Below, piece after piece: positions 10,414-18,138 of a stretch of DNA of 64,000 bases. The translations under genes and the position numbers were made by a program. The notes beneath the pieces are model-generated. The model saw only the letters and a list, made by a program, of their open reading frames with translations, was not told where the DNA came from and did not search any database. Within the stretch, counting starts at the first letter, position 1. Each line of letters starts with the position of its first letter. Source of the DNA: CAVVAY01 sp963746465 (GTDB taxonomy: Bacteria; Actinomycetota; Actinomycetes; JACCUZ01); contig CAVVAY010000007.1 in assembly GCA_963746465.1 (NCBI GenBank), positions 310,001 to 374,000 of the forward strand. The letters run 5' to 3'.

Positions 10414-11783
10414 GAGCCGCTCCCGCAGTCGCTGGCGTCGACCCGGATGCCGTCCTTGGTGGTGGCGCTGGGCGTCGGCGACGGGGTCGCGGTCGGGCTA
10501 GGGGTGGTGGCCGGTGCACTGCCGGAGGCCGACCCGCTCGGCGAGGGGCTAGCCGACGGGGTCGGCGACGGGCTGGCCGAGGCGAGCGACCGGCACAGGT
10601 CGGCCTGCTCCCGCAGGGTGGCGACGATCCGCTCGGCGTCGGTCAGGTCGTCGGTCGCGATGTCGGCGCGCACCTGCTCCTGCTGGTACGTCGGCAGGTC
10701 GGCCAGGGCGATGTCCTCGGTGCGGTAGAGCTCCGAGGTCCGCAGCGGTCCGACGTCCTGGGTCAGCCCGCGGAAGATCGCGACCCGGGAGCCCTCGGCT
10801 CCGACGTAGTACTGGGTCTGGGACCAGCGCCAGGCCCCGAACACCGCGCCCGCGAGCAGCACCAGCAGCAGCAGGAGCAGCAGCACCCACCGGCCGCGAC
10901 GAGGGCCGGTGTCCTCGCCGTCGTGGTACTCGTCGTCCACGTCCTCCGGGTCGGGACGCAACGCCGCCGCCTTCGCGGCCGGGGTGTCGCTGCGGTTGTG
11001 CTTGACCGCGCCCTCGGCGGCCGCGCCGACCGTGACCGGCACCGCCGACGGCGGCTTCGTCTCGACCTCGACGACGTCGGCGACGATGGCGGTGATGTTG
11101 TCGGGGCCACCGCCCTTGAGGGCCAGCTCCACCAGCCTCTCGACCGCGACGTCGGTGCTCGCCTCGGCGGCCAACGTGTCGCGGATGGTGTCCTCGCTGA
11201 CGACACCGGACAGGCCGTCGCTGCACAGCAGGTACCTGTCTCCTGGGCGGGTCTCGCGCACCGAGAGGTCCAGCTCGACGTCCTCGCGGCCGTCGAGGGC
11301 GTTCGTGATCAGGTTGCGCTGCGGGTGGTGGTCGGCCTCCTCGGCCGTGATGCGCCCTTCGTCGAGCAGGGTCTGCACGAACGTGTGGTCGCGGGTGATC
11401 TGCTGCAGCTTCCCGTCGCGCAGCAGGTATCCACGCGAGTCGCCCACGTGCACCAGGCCGAACCGGGACCCGGCCCGGAGCAGGGCTGTGACGGTGGTGC
11501 CCATGCCGCGCAGGTCCGGGTCACCGCTGACCATGTCGCGCAGATGGCTGTTGGCGTTGTGCACCGCGGTAGAGAGGCGGTCCAGGATGTCGCCGCCTGG
11601 CGAGTCCTCGTCGAGAGACGCGAGCACGCCGACCGCGACTGAGGACGCGACCTCGCCGGCCGCATGGCCGCCGACCCCGTCGGCGATGACGAGCAGCCGA
11701 GGCCCGGCGTAGCCGGAGTCCTCGTTGATCTCCCGAAGAAGGCCCACGTCGGAGCGGGCGGAGTAGCGCAAGGCGAGCGCCAT
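10410..11783 (-). CDS. pstP: PP2C-family Ser/Thr phosphatase PstP
   Basis: Metal-dependent phosphatase of 457 residues that reverses PknA/PknB phosphorylation. Catalytic-core motifs: 'LLVIADGVGGHAAGE', 'VHVGDSRGYLL', 'LCSDGLSGV' and 'GPDNITAIVADVV'. One membrane segment (VLLLLLLLVLLAGAVFG) follows a linker, leading to an extracytoplasmic region that ends in a long Ser/Pro/Thr-rich stretch. ATG at 11783 was chosen since 'MALALRYSARSDVGLLREIN' is the usual PstP beginning; the open frame upstream is antisense to fhaB. Confidence 0.96.
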   Translation of the reverse strand: MALALRYSARSDVGLLREINEDSGYAGPRLLVIADGVGGHAAGEVASSVAVGVLASLDEDSPGGDILDRLSTAVHNANSHLRDMVSGDPDLRGMGTTVTALLRAGSRFGLVHVGDSRGYLLRDGKLQQITRDHTFVQTLLDEGRITAEEADHHPQRNLITNALDGREDVELDLSVRETRPGDRYLLCSDGLSGVVSEDTIRDTLAAEASTDVAVERLVELALKGGGPDNITAIVADVVEVETKPPSAVPVTVGAAAEGAVKHNRSDTPAAKAAALRPDPEDVDDEYHDGEDTGPRRGRWVLLLLLLLVLLAGAVFGAWRWSQTQYYVGAEGSRVAIFRGLTQDVGPLRTSELYRTEDIALADLPTYQQEQVRADIATDDLTDAERIVATLREQADLCRSLASASPSPTPSASPSPSGSASGSAPATTPSPTATPSPTPSATTKDGIRVDASDCGSGS

Positions 11784-11797
11784 CGGCGAGGTCCCCG

Positions 11798-12298
11798 CTA
11801 CTTCCGCAGCTCGACGACGGTCTTGCCGATGCGGATCGGCATGCCGATCTTGACCGGGGTGGGACCGGTCACCTTGTTGCGGTCGAGGTACGTGCCGTTG
11901 GTCGAGCCCATGTCCTCGACCAGCCACTGCCCGTCCTGGGGGAAGAACCGGGCGTGCCGGCTGGACACGTAGTCGTCGTCCAGGACGATCGTGGAGTCCT
12001 GCGAGCGGCCGAGCGTCACCGGCTGGTCACCCAGCCGGACCGTGGTGCCGGACAGCGCACCCTGGGTGACCACCAGCGCGGTCGGGACCCCGCGCTTGCC
12101 CTTGGCGGGTTTCGCGGGCCGCTCCTGGCGCGCCGGACGCGGGGCCGGAGCGGGCGCCGCCGGACGACGGCCGGAGCTGCGGTTGGCCACCCGGCGGCCG
12201 AACAGGTCGGAGCGCATGACCGAGACGGCAGTGAGCACGAACAGCCACAGCACGGCCAGGAAGCCCAGCCGGATCATGGTGAGCGTCAGCTCCGACAT
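11798..12298 (-). CDS. fhaB: FHA domain protein FhaB (FipA)
   Basis: Protein of about 166 residues with an N-terminal membrane segment (LTLTMIRLGFLAVLWLFVLT), an Ala/Pro/Arg/Lys-rich linker and a C-terminal FHA domain that reads phosphothreonine ('VTLGRSQDSTIVLDDDYVSS', then 'STNGTYLDRNKV'). In Mycobacterium the homologue links PknA signalling to FtsZ and FtsQ at the septum. ATG at 12298 begins 'MSELTLTM', the usual family start; a GTG three codons earlier (12307) is the alternative. Confidence 0.93.
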   Translation of the reverse strand: MSELTLTMIRLGFLAVLWLFVLTAVSVMRSDLFGRRVANRSSGRRPAAPAPAPRPARQERPAKPAKGKRGVPTALVVTQGALSGTTVRLGDQPVTLGRSQDSTIVLDDDYVSSRHARFFPQDGQWLVEDMGSTNGTYLDRNKVTGPTPVKIGMPIRIGKTVVELRK

Positions 12299-12355
12299 CT
12301 CACTCACGGGGCCCCCGCCGGATCGGGAGCGCAGCGAGCGATCTGGTGGGGTGTC

Positions 12356-13060
12356 TCATTTGCTGCCCTCGTGGAAGACCATCGTGGTGCTGCCGAGCCG
12401 GACCTTCTGCCCGTCGCGCAGCCGGTGCCCGTCGACCCGTGCGCCATCGACGACCACGCCGTTGGTGGAGCCGAGATCGACGATGGTGACGTCCCCACCG
12501 GACCGGCGGAGCTCGGCGTGGTGCCGGGAGATGCCGGGGTCGTCGATCCGCAGGTCGGTGTCGGCCCCGCGGCCGATCCGGGTCACCGCCCGGGCCAGGG
12601 CGTACGTCGTCGTACCGACCTCCACCCAGGGGATGCCGCCCGAGCCGCCGGCCGCGGGGACTCTCGTGGACGACTCGGCGGCGGTGGCCCCGGCCACCGC
12701 CGCGCTGCGGACCTGGAACCGCCCGGTCTCGAGGTCGTCGTCGAGCTCGAAGTCGACGGTGACCGGGCCGATGAACGCGTAGCCCTGCTCGTCGGCGTGC
12801 TCGCGGACCATCGCCGCGAGCTCCTCGCCGAGGGCCGCCGCGTAGACGCTGAGCCGGTCGTGGTCGTGGCTGCCCAGCGCGACGGTGAACGCGTTGGGGA
12901 CCATCGTGCGGCCCCGGGCCACGATGGCGGCCCGGTCGTCGCACTCGCGCTGGAGGGCGCTGGCGATCTCGACCGGCTGCACCTCGGCCTTGAAGGCCCG
13001 GGCGAAGGGGCGGTTGACCATCTCCTCGATCCGCCGCTCGAAGCGCTGCAGGACGCCCAC
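12356..13060 (-). CDS. fhaA: FHA domain protein FhaA (DUF3662 + FHA)
   Basis: Protein of 234 residues with an N-terminal DUF3662 domain ('VLQRFERRIEEMVNRPFARA') and a C-terminal FHA domain ('VTRIGRGADTDLRIDDPGIS', then 'STNGVVVDGARV'). In Mycobacterium FhaA is a PknB substrate that binds the pseudokinase domain of MviN/MurJ to control lipid II flipping. It is shorter than mycobacterial FhaA because the linker between the domains is short. Start at GTG 13060 rests on AGGAGG five bases upstream. It is the first gene of the fhaA-to-pknB operon. Confidence 0.95.
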   Translation of the reverse strand: MGVLQRFERRIEEMVNRPFARAFKAEVQPVEIASALQRECDDRAAIVARGRTMVPNAFTVALGSHDHDRLSVYAAALGEELAAMVREHADEQGYAFIGPVTVDFELDDDLETGRFQVRSAAVAGATAAESSTRVPAAGGSGGIPWVEVGTTTYALARAVTRIGRGADTDLRIDDPGISRHHAELRRSGGDVTIVDLGSTNGVVVDGARVDGHRLRDGQKVRLGSTTMVFHEGSK

Positions 13061-13064
13061 GTCA

Positions 13065-13070
13065 CCTCCT
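13065..13070 (-). promoter_or_regulatory. Ribosome binding site AGGAGG for fhaA
   Basis: On the minus strand AGGAGG precedes GTG 13060 by four bases and selects it over starts further upstream in the same open frame. The gap 13071-13228 should carry the promoter of the fhaA-pknB operon; I find no convincing -35/-10 pair in it. Confidence 0.75.
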
Positions 13071-13228
13071 CGGGCTCGGCGACCGGTCCGGGCGGGGGCT
13101 GGTCGGGGCAGTGGGAACGGCCCGGCCACGTGATCGTAGCCGGGCCTGTCGGGGCCCCTGTTCCCCCGCCCGGCCCGGCGTACGCCCCCCGGAGCGACCC
13201 CTTCCTCCCTGTTATCCTTCCTGGGCTC

Positions 13229-13315
13229 GCGCGAGTGGCGGAATAGGCAGACGCGCACGGTTCAGGTCCGTGTGTCCGAAAGGACGTGGGGGTTCAACTC
13301 CCCCCTCGCGCACCA
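13229..13315 (+). tRNA. leuT: tRNA-Leu (anticodon CAG)
   Basis: Cloverleaf of 87 nt including an encoded CCA. Acceptor stem GCGCGAG (13229-13235) pairs with CTCGCGC (13305-13311), followed by ACCA. The anticodon loop TTCAGGT carries CAG. A long variable arm (GTGTCCGAAAGGACG region) marks a class II tRNA, and the T loop is GTTCAAC flanked by GGGG/CCCC. A tRNA-Leu next to fhaA is conserved in actinomycetes. Confidence 0.97.
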
Positions 13316-13325
13316 TCGGCGTTCA

Positions 13326-13375
13326 TGATCCACAGGAGATCCGTACCGGAAACTGGTGCTAAACCCCTGTGGATC
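13326..13375. repeat. Divergent copy of the palindromic repeat family, 3' of tRNA-Leu
   Basis: GATCCACAGG (13327-13336) and CCTGTGGATC (13366-13375) are perfect inverted arms about 50 bp end to end. The outer TGATCCACA and the inner GATCCGT match the left arm of the 51-bp palindromes at 45507, 57361 and 58364; the centre is not self-complementary. It lies between the tRNA and the ASCH gene, which converge on it, so it may also act as a terminator, although no T-run follows. Confidence 0.6.
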
Positions 13376-13383
13376 TTCGTCGC

Positions 13384-13902
13384 TTAGGCCGGGTCGGCGT
13401 CCTCCGGCGGCCAGACCACCCGGAACCGCTCGAAGACCACCTCGAGGTCCTCGGTGAACTCCTCGCCGCGGGCCCGGCAGACCCGCTGCCAGTACGTCCG
13501 GTGCGCCCGCAGCCAGTAGTCCCGGGTGCGGTCGCCCTCGCCCTCGTCCCAGGCGAACGCGTCGTCGACGCTCTCGATGACGCCGAGGCGCAGGTCGACC
13601 GTGCGCAGCACCGAGCGCGGACTGCCGGACCCGTCGCAGACCACCCAGTGGCCGCCGATCCTCGGCAGCGGCTCCTGCTCGGCGGTGAAGTCGGCGACCA
13701 GCCCGGCCGTAGCCCGCTTCGGGCCGTGCAGCACCAGGTCGAGCAGCTCGTCGGCCAGCTCGACCGAGTCCCCGAACACCTCGACGGCGGGTTCGTCCTG
13801 CAGGACCGCCCGTTCGGGGTGCGCGGCGCAGTACGCCGACCAGAGGGCGGCCGCCTGCCCGCGGTCCACCGGTGGGAGCGGTCGGCGGGTCTGCGCACTC
13901 AC
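13384..13902 (-). CDS. ASCH domain-containing protein
   Basis: 172-residue protein. The region 'LVLHGPKRATAGLVADF' through 'HWVVCDGSGSPRSVLRTVDL' has the ASCH signature (K-R-A-T-A, then G-x-P), an RNA-binding fold related to PUA domains. The rest is a typical bacterial YqfB/ASCH layout with 'DEGEGDRTRDYWLRAHRTYW'. The specific RNA or nucleoside substrate is not known. GTG 13902 overlaps the stop of the upstream small gene by four bases, so both are likely translated from one mRNA. Confidence 0.85.
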   Translation of the reverse strand: MSAQTRRPLPPVDRGQAAALWSAYCAAHPERAVLQDEPAVEVFGDSVELADELLDLVLHGPKRATAGLVADFTAEQEPLPRIGGHWVVCDGSGSPRSVLRTVDLRLGVIESVDDAFAWDEGEGDRTRDYWLRAHRTYWQRVCRARGEEFTEDLEVVFERFRVVWPPEDADPA

Positions 13903-14150
13903 GGCAACGGCAGGCCGGGCGGCTCGACCAGGCCGCCGACCAGCGCCGCGACCAGGGCCGGCACCTCGTGGCGCTCCAGCCGCAGCGTCCCGACGCAGCC
14001 GGTCTCGCGCCACAGGCTCAGCACGACCACGTCGGCCTCGGGGTGCCAGGTGACCCGCATCCACCGACCGCCGCCCCGCTGGTCGCGGATCAGCTCACCG
14101 CTGGCCGGGAACGCCACGACCCGGCTCTCGCCGGTGCCGGGTCCGCCCAC
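13899..14150 (-). CDS. Small conserved hypothetical protein
   Basis: 83 residues, no membrane segment. The core 'MRVTWHPEADVVVLSLWRE' followed by 'CVGTLRLERHEVPALVAALV' looks like a short beta-rich, probably conserved actinobacterial protein. I do not know its function. The GTG start at 14150 is uncertain; an internal ATG at the MRVTW position would give a shorter product. It is coupled to the ASCH gene by a GTGA overlap, suggesting a joint role or simple co-expression. Confidence 0.65.
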   Translation of the reverse strand: MGGPGTGESRVVAFPASGELIRDQRGGGRWMRVTWHPEADVVVLSLWRETGCVGTLRLERHEVPALVAALVGGLVEPPGLPLP

Positions 14151-14221
14151 GGGCTCATTCTGCGACTCCGGGCGGTCCGGCGGAAGCCCCCGGCCCGCCC
14201 GACCCCGGTAAGCCGTGGAAC

Positions 14222-14259
14222 GGCGCCGGTCGCGGGCCCCTCCTCCCGCGACCGACGCC
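14222..14259 (-). terminator. Strong hairpin downstream of the CAP-domain gene
   Basis: CGGTCGCGGG (14227-14236) and CCCGCGACCG (14245-14254) form a perfect 10-bp stem with an 8-base loop, extended to about 15 bp with one mismatch. It lies about 55 bases beyond the stop at 14313. No clear T-run follows, which is common in high-GC actinomycetes. Confidence 0.6.
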
Positions 14260-14312
14260 GTCCGATCGTGTGCCGCGTCGGGCGCGGCGTGCCGTCAGCG
14301 CGCCCGGCCCGG

Positions 14313-15074
14313 TCAGAACAGTCGCGACCAGGTCTTCGGACCGACGTTGCCGCGACCCCGCCAGCCGATGGACTTCTGGAACCGGGAGACAGCCGCCTTG
14401 GTGTAGGAGCCGTAGTAGCCGGTCGGCCGTACGCCGAGGCGGGCCTGGACCCGCTCGACCGCCGACCCGGTGCTGCCGTAGACCAGCTTGTGGTGGTAGG
14501 AGGCCAGCGTGGTCCGTGAGCTGGTGGTGACCCGCATCGGACGGCGGAACACCTCGGCGACCCAGACCCGGCCGCCGGACACGACCGCGCCGATACCGAC
14601 CTCGGTGTAGTCGCGGTCCAGGATGTTGGCCTTGTGCGCCGGGCTGTTCATGAAGGCCTGGTGCACGGTCACCACGTCCGGGCCGTAGCCCACGTTCTCG
14701 CCGACCCAGCGCCAGTTCGTGACGTCCGACGTCAGCCGCGGGTTGTGGTAGAGCCGGCTCTGGGCGGCCATCCGGCGGGCCTGCTCGCGGGCCACCTCGA
14801 CGAGGGAGCCTCGGGTGGTGAGGTGCGGGATGCCGCGCGCCGAGCGAGCCCCGTTCAGCTTGGCGGTGAAGCTGTCCTCGACCGAGTTCGCCGCAGCCGG
14901 GCCCGCAGCGGCGGCGCCGGTCACCAACGCGGTCAGGACGAGGGCGAGCACGGTCAGCAGGGCGGCGACGAGACGGCGCGGCGTGTGACCTGAGGCCGTC
15001 TCGCCCGCCGACTCGCGGGAGGGGATCTGGTCCACGGTGCGGTTCTCCGATGTCGGTGTGCGGTGTCCTCCCAT
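14313..15074 (-). CDS. Secreted CAP (SCP/PR1) domain protein with peptidoglycan-binding domain
   Basis: 253 residues. A cytosolic leader of about 30 residues is followed by a hydrophobic signal or anchor ('RRLVAALLTVLALVLTALVT', ending AAAAGPAAA). The CAP domain follows, with 'MAAQSRLYHNPRL', 'WVGENVGYG' and 'FMNSPAHKANILD', which provide the conserved His and Glu residues. The C-terminal 60-70 residues form a PG_binding_1 domain ('GSTGSAVERVQARLGVRPTG'). Likely exported and bound to the cell wall; no enzymatic role is established for bacterial CAP proteins of this type. The start (ATG 15074) is uncertain because of the long leader. Confidence 0.88.
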   Translation of the reverse strand: MGGHRTPTSENRTVDQIPSRESAGETASGHTPRRLVAALLTVLALVLTALVTGAAAAGPAAANSVEDSFTAKLNGARSARGIPHLTTRGSLVEVAREQARRMAAQSRLYHNPRLTSDVTNWRWVGENVGYGPDVVTVHQAFMNSPAHKANILDRDYTEVGIGAVVSGGRVWVAEVFRRPMRVTTSSRTTLASYHHKLVYGSTGSAVERVQARLGVRPTGYYGSYTKAAVSRFQKSIGWRGRGNVGPKTWSRLF

Positions 15075-15143
15075 ACGTCGGCGCTCTCCGGGCGAGGCAT
15101 GACTCGGCCGAATGGGTGACGAAAGGTGCGGCACACTTGACAG

Positions 15144-16004
15144 GTGCCAGAGCTTCCGGAGGTCGAGGCGCTCGTCGCCTTCCTGACCGAGCGTGCCGTC
15201 GGGCGGGTCGTGGCCCGGGTCGACCTGGCCGCCCTGAGCGTGCTGAAGACCTACGACCCGCCGGTGACCTCCCTCCAGGGGCTCGAGGTGGTCTCGGTCT
15301 CCCGGCACGGGAAGTTCCTCGACCTGGACGTCTCCGGGCTGCACCTGGTCGTGCACCTCGCCCGGGCCGGTTGGCTGCGCTGGTCCGACGCGCTGTCACC
15401 GGTTCCTCCGCGGATGGGCAAGGGCCCGCTGGCGGCCCGGGTGCACCTGGACGACGGCTCCGGCTTCGACCTGACCGAGGCGGGGACCCAGAAGCGGCTG
15501 GCGGTGTACGTCGTGCACTCGCCCTACGACGTCCCCGGCGTGGCGCGCCTCGGCCCGGACCCCCTCTCCCCCGGTTTCGGGGTCGCCGAGCTGGCCACCC
15601 TGCTCACCGGCTCGCGGCAGCAGCTCAAGGGGCTGCTGCGGGACCAGTCGGTGCTTGCCGGCGTGGGCAACGCGTACAGCGACGAGGTGCTGCACGCTGC
15701 CCGGCTCTCCCCCTTCCGGCTCGGCTCCTCGCTGACCCAGTCGGAGGTCGAGGGACTGTATGCCGCCCTGCAGTCGGTGCTGCGGGACGCGGTGGCGCGG
15801 GCCGAGGGCCTCAAGGCGGGGGAGCTGAAGAAGGAGAAGAAGACGGCGATGCGGGTCCACGGCCGTACCGGGGCGCCCTGCCCGGTGTGCGGCGACACGG
15901 TCCGCGAGGTCTCGTTCGCCGACTCCTCCCTGCAGTACTGCCCGACCTGCCAGACCGGCGGTAAGCCGCTGGCCGACCGACGGCTGTCCCGGCTGCTCAA
16001 GTGA
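15144..16004 (+). CDS. Fpg/Nei family DNA glycosylase
   Basis: Bifunctional DNA glycosylase/AP lyase of 286 residues for base-excision repair of oxidised bases. N-terminal MPELPEVE supplies Pro2 and the catalytic Glu3, and Lys57 in 'SRHGKFLDLD' is the conserved beta-hairpin lysine. A zinc finger of the form C-x2-C-x16-C-x2-C ends the domain ('CPVCGDTV' to 'YCPTCQTGGK'). The helix-two-turn-helix region is around 'LLRDQSVLAGVGNAYSDEVL'. Whether it prefers 8-oxoguanine (Fpg) or oxidised pyrimidines (Nei) cannot be read reliably here. Confidence 0.93.
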   Translation: MPELPEVEALVAFLTERAVGRVVARVDLAALSVLKTYDPPVTSLQGLEVVSVSRHGKFLDLDVSGLHLVVHLARAGWLRWSDALSPVPPRMGKGPLAARVHLDDGSGFDLTEAGTQKRLAVYVVHSPYDVPGVARLGPDPLSPGFGVAELATLLTGSRQQLKGLLRDQSVLAGVGNAYSDEVLHAARLSPFRLGSSLTQSEVEGLYAALQSVLRDAVARAEGLKAGELKKEKKTAMRVHGRTGAPCPVCGDTVREVSFADSSLQYCPTCQTGGKPLADRRLSRLLK

Positions 16005-16068
16005 GGTCGGTCACACCACTGGGCGCTCCGGCGAACCGACCGCGGGACTTCCGCGTCTAGACTCCTGA

Positions 16069-16089
16069 GGTCCGGCCCGCGGCCGGACC
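16069..16089 (+). terminator. Hairpin after the Fpg/Nei gene
   Basis: GGTCCGGCC (16069-16077) pairs perfectly with GGCCGGACC (16081-16089) around a 3-base loop. It sits 65 bases after the glycosylase stop and 22 before the DUF4012 start. It may therefore terminate one transcript or fold in the leader of the next. Confidence 0.5.
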
Positions 16090-16110
16090 CATCCCCTGCC
16101 TCCTGATGAG

Positions 16111-18138
16111 ATGCGATGTCCTGTGACCTCGACCGCCGCGCGCGAGTCTGCCGACCCCACGGTCGCCCGGCTGGGACGTAGGGACCGCTGGCGGGTCCGG
16201 TGGCACGGGTTCAGCCCCCGCCGTCGATGGGTCGTCGGGGTGGCCGGCGGGCTGCTTGCTGTCGCCGTGGTGACCGGCGGGGTCTACGTGTGGTGGCTCG
16301 GCGGCGGCCTGATCAGCGTGTCCAGCACGGTTCAGGACCGCGCGGACATCGCGCAGAAGCAGCTGAAGAAGTTCGAGAAGTCCTTGACCGCCGGCGACCG
16401 GGGGGCGGCGCGGAGGCATCTGCACAAGGCCGAGCAGGCCTTGTCCGAGGCGCGGGGCGCCACCGACAAGCCGCAGGTCCGGATCGCCAAGTGGCTGCCC
16501 TACACCAGGAACACCGTCACCGACCTCGACCACCTGCTCTCCGCGGCCACCGTGCTGGTGGGCTCGGCGAACGATGCGATGGGCTTGTACGCGAGCGTGT
16601 CCGGTGACGGGTCATCGCTGTTCAAGGACGCGCAGGTCGATCTGGACGAGCTCGCGTCGGCGCGGGACGCCCTGCTCGGCATGTCCGCCGCCCTGGACAA
16701 GGCCGAGTCCGAGCTGGAGCAGGTCGACGGCGACGGTCCGCTGGGCGACGAGGCCCTGGAGAAGAAGAAGTCCGCGCTCAAGCAGATCCGGCAGGTGCAG
16801 CGTCGGATCGCTCCGTTCACCCCGGTCATCGACGCGTTGCCGGAGGCGGTGGGCGCCGAGGGGACGAAGCGTTACCTGGTCGCCATCATGAACCCGGCCG
16901 AGATGCGGGCGTCGGGCGGTGCGCCGCTGAGCATGGCCCTCGTCGTGTTCAAGAAGGGGAAGATGACCATCCCCGTGAAGGGCACGACGTCCTCGGTCAC
17001 GAAGGGCTCGCCGGAGGGACTGCTCGGTGACAGCCCTCAGCTGGTCTGGCCGCGGGTCGAGGGCGACCCGTTCCAGCCTGCTGTCGGCGAGCCACAGCGC
17101 TTCGTCAACGCCGGCTTCAACCCGGACTTCCGGGTCTCGGGCGAGCAGATGATGCGCGCCACCCCCAAGTTCTTCGGCGTCAAGACCGACGGCGTCATCG
17201 CGCTGGACGTCGTCGCGCTCTCGCACCTGCTCGAGGCCATGGGCCCGATCGACTCCGAGTACGGCACCCTCACTCCTGAGAACCTCGTCGACGAGCTGCT
17301 CGTGAAGGCCTACGTCGAGCAGGGTGCGGACGTGCTGGGCCGCCAGGCGCGCAACGACGCGCTGATGACGACGATCCTCTCCGACATCACGGCCGGTGGT
17401 GGCCTCCGGAACAAGGTGACCGCGCTGGCGAAGGCGATCCCCAACCGGCACCTGCAGTTTTACTTCCGCGACGACCGCCTGCAGCGGGTGGCCCGGGAGA
17501 TGGACGCGGCTGGCGCCGTGCCGAGCCCGAAGGTCGGCAACCTGACCGCCGTCTACACCCAGAACGGCAACGGCAGCAAGGTGGACGTCTTCCAGGACCG
17601 CGAGATCGACGAGACGGTCCAGCTCCGGAAGGACGGGTCGGCCCTCGTCCGCAGGACGGTCACCCTGAAGAACAACACCCCGCCGTACGTCGGCGACGTC
17701 CCGGACGCCAGGCGCGGCTACCTGACCCGGTGGGTGACCAACCTGGTCATCAACCTGATGCCGCCCGGTGCACGCATCACCGACGAGCCGGAGGTCGAGC
17801 TCGAGGTCACGCAGAAGAAAGGCGTCGACCAGGCGGGCCGCACCTTCGCGGAGGCCGCGGTCGTGACGCGGCCCGGCGGATCCTCGCAGCTCAGCTGGGA
17901 GTACGAGATTCCGCGCGCCGCGTATCGAACGGGTGCTTCCCTTCGCTACGTCGACTCGGTGGTCACCCAGAACACCGTGAAGGGGTTCCTGCTCCGGACG
18001 ACGGTGCTGGCTCCCGAGGGGTGGACGCTCCGACGGGTCGACGACAGCCAGGCGTGGTTCCTGCAGGGGGCCCAGGGGTTCCTGCAGATCGGTGTGAGCG
18101 GGCCGATGAAGCTGCATCTGATGGCTGACCCGGCATGA
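16111..18138 (+). CDS. DUF4012 domain-containing membrane protein
   Basis: 675-residue protein with a basic cytosolic N-terminus, one membrane segment (about residues 42-64, 'WVVGVAGGLLAVAVVTGGVY') and a large extracytoplasmic part. A helical region with 'DIAQKQLKKFEKSL' and 'ALDKAESELEQV' precedes the DUF4012 core ('RYLVAIMNPAEMRASGGAPL', 'MRATPKFFGVKTDGVIALD'). DUF4012 proteins often accompany actinobacterial polysaccharide loci, and this one opens such a locus. The biochemical role is unknown; distant resemblance to LytR-type proteins is sometimes noted but I cannot confirm it here. The stop overlaps the methyltransferase start (ATGA). GTG 16126 is an alternative start. Confidence 0.85.
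   Translation: MRCPVTSTAARESADPTVARLGRRDRWRVRWHGFSPRRRWVVGVAGGLLAVAVVTGGVYVWWLGGGLISVSSTVQDRADIAQKQLKKFEKSLTAGDRGAARRHLHKAEQALSEARGATDKPQVRIAKWLPYTRNTVTDLDHLLSAATVLVGSANDAMGLYASVSGDGSSLFKDAQVDLDELASARDALLGMSAALDKAESELEQVDGDGPLGDEALEKKKSALKQIRQVQRRIAPFTPVIDALPEAVGAEGTKRYLVAIMNPAEMRASGGAPLSMALVVFKKGKMTIPVKGTTSSVTKGSPEGLLGDSPQLVWPRVEGDPFQPAVGEPQRFVNAGFNPDFRVSGEQMMRATPKFFGVKTDGVIALDVVALSHLLEAMGPIDSEYGTLTPENLVDELLVKAYVEQGADVLGRQARNDALMTTILSDITAGGGLRNKVTALAKAIPNRHLQFYFRDDRLQRVAREMDAAGAVPSPKVGNLTAVYTQNGNGSKVDVFQDREIDETVQLRKDGSALVRRTVTLKNNTPPYVGDVPDARRGYLTRWVTNLVINLMPPGARITDEPEVELEVTQKKGVDQAGRTFAEAAVVTRPGGSSQLSWEYEIPRAAYRTGASLRYVDSVVTQNTVKGFLLRTTVLAPEGWTLRRVDDSQAWFLQGAQGFLQIGVSGPMKLHLMADPA

Noticed and set aside
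13210..13220. TATCCT before tRNA-Leu as a -10 element
   Set aside because: Position would suit a tRNA promoter, but no matching -35 element is visible at the right distance, so I do not list it as a feature.
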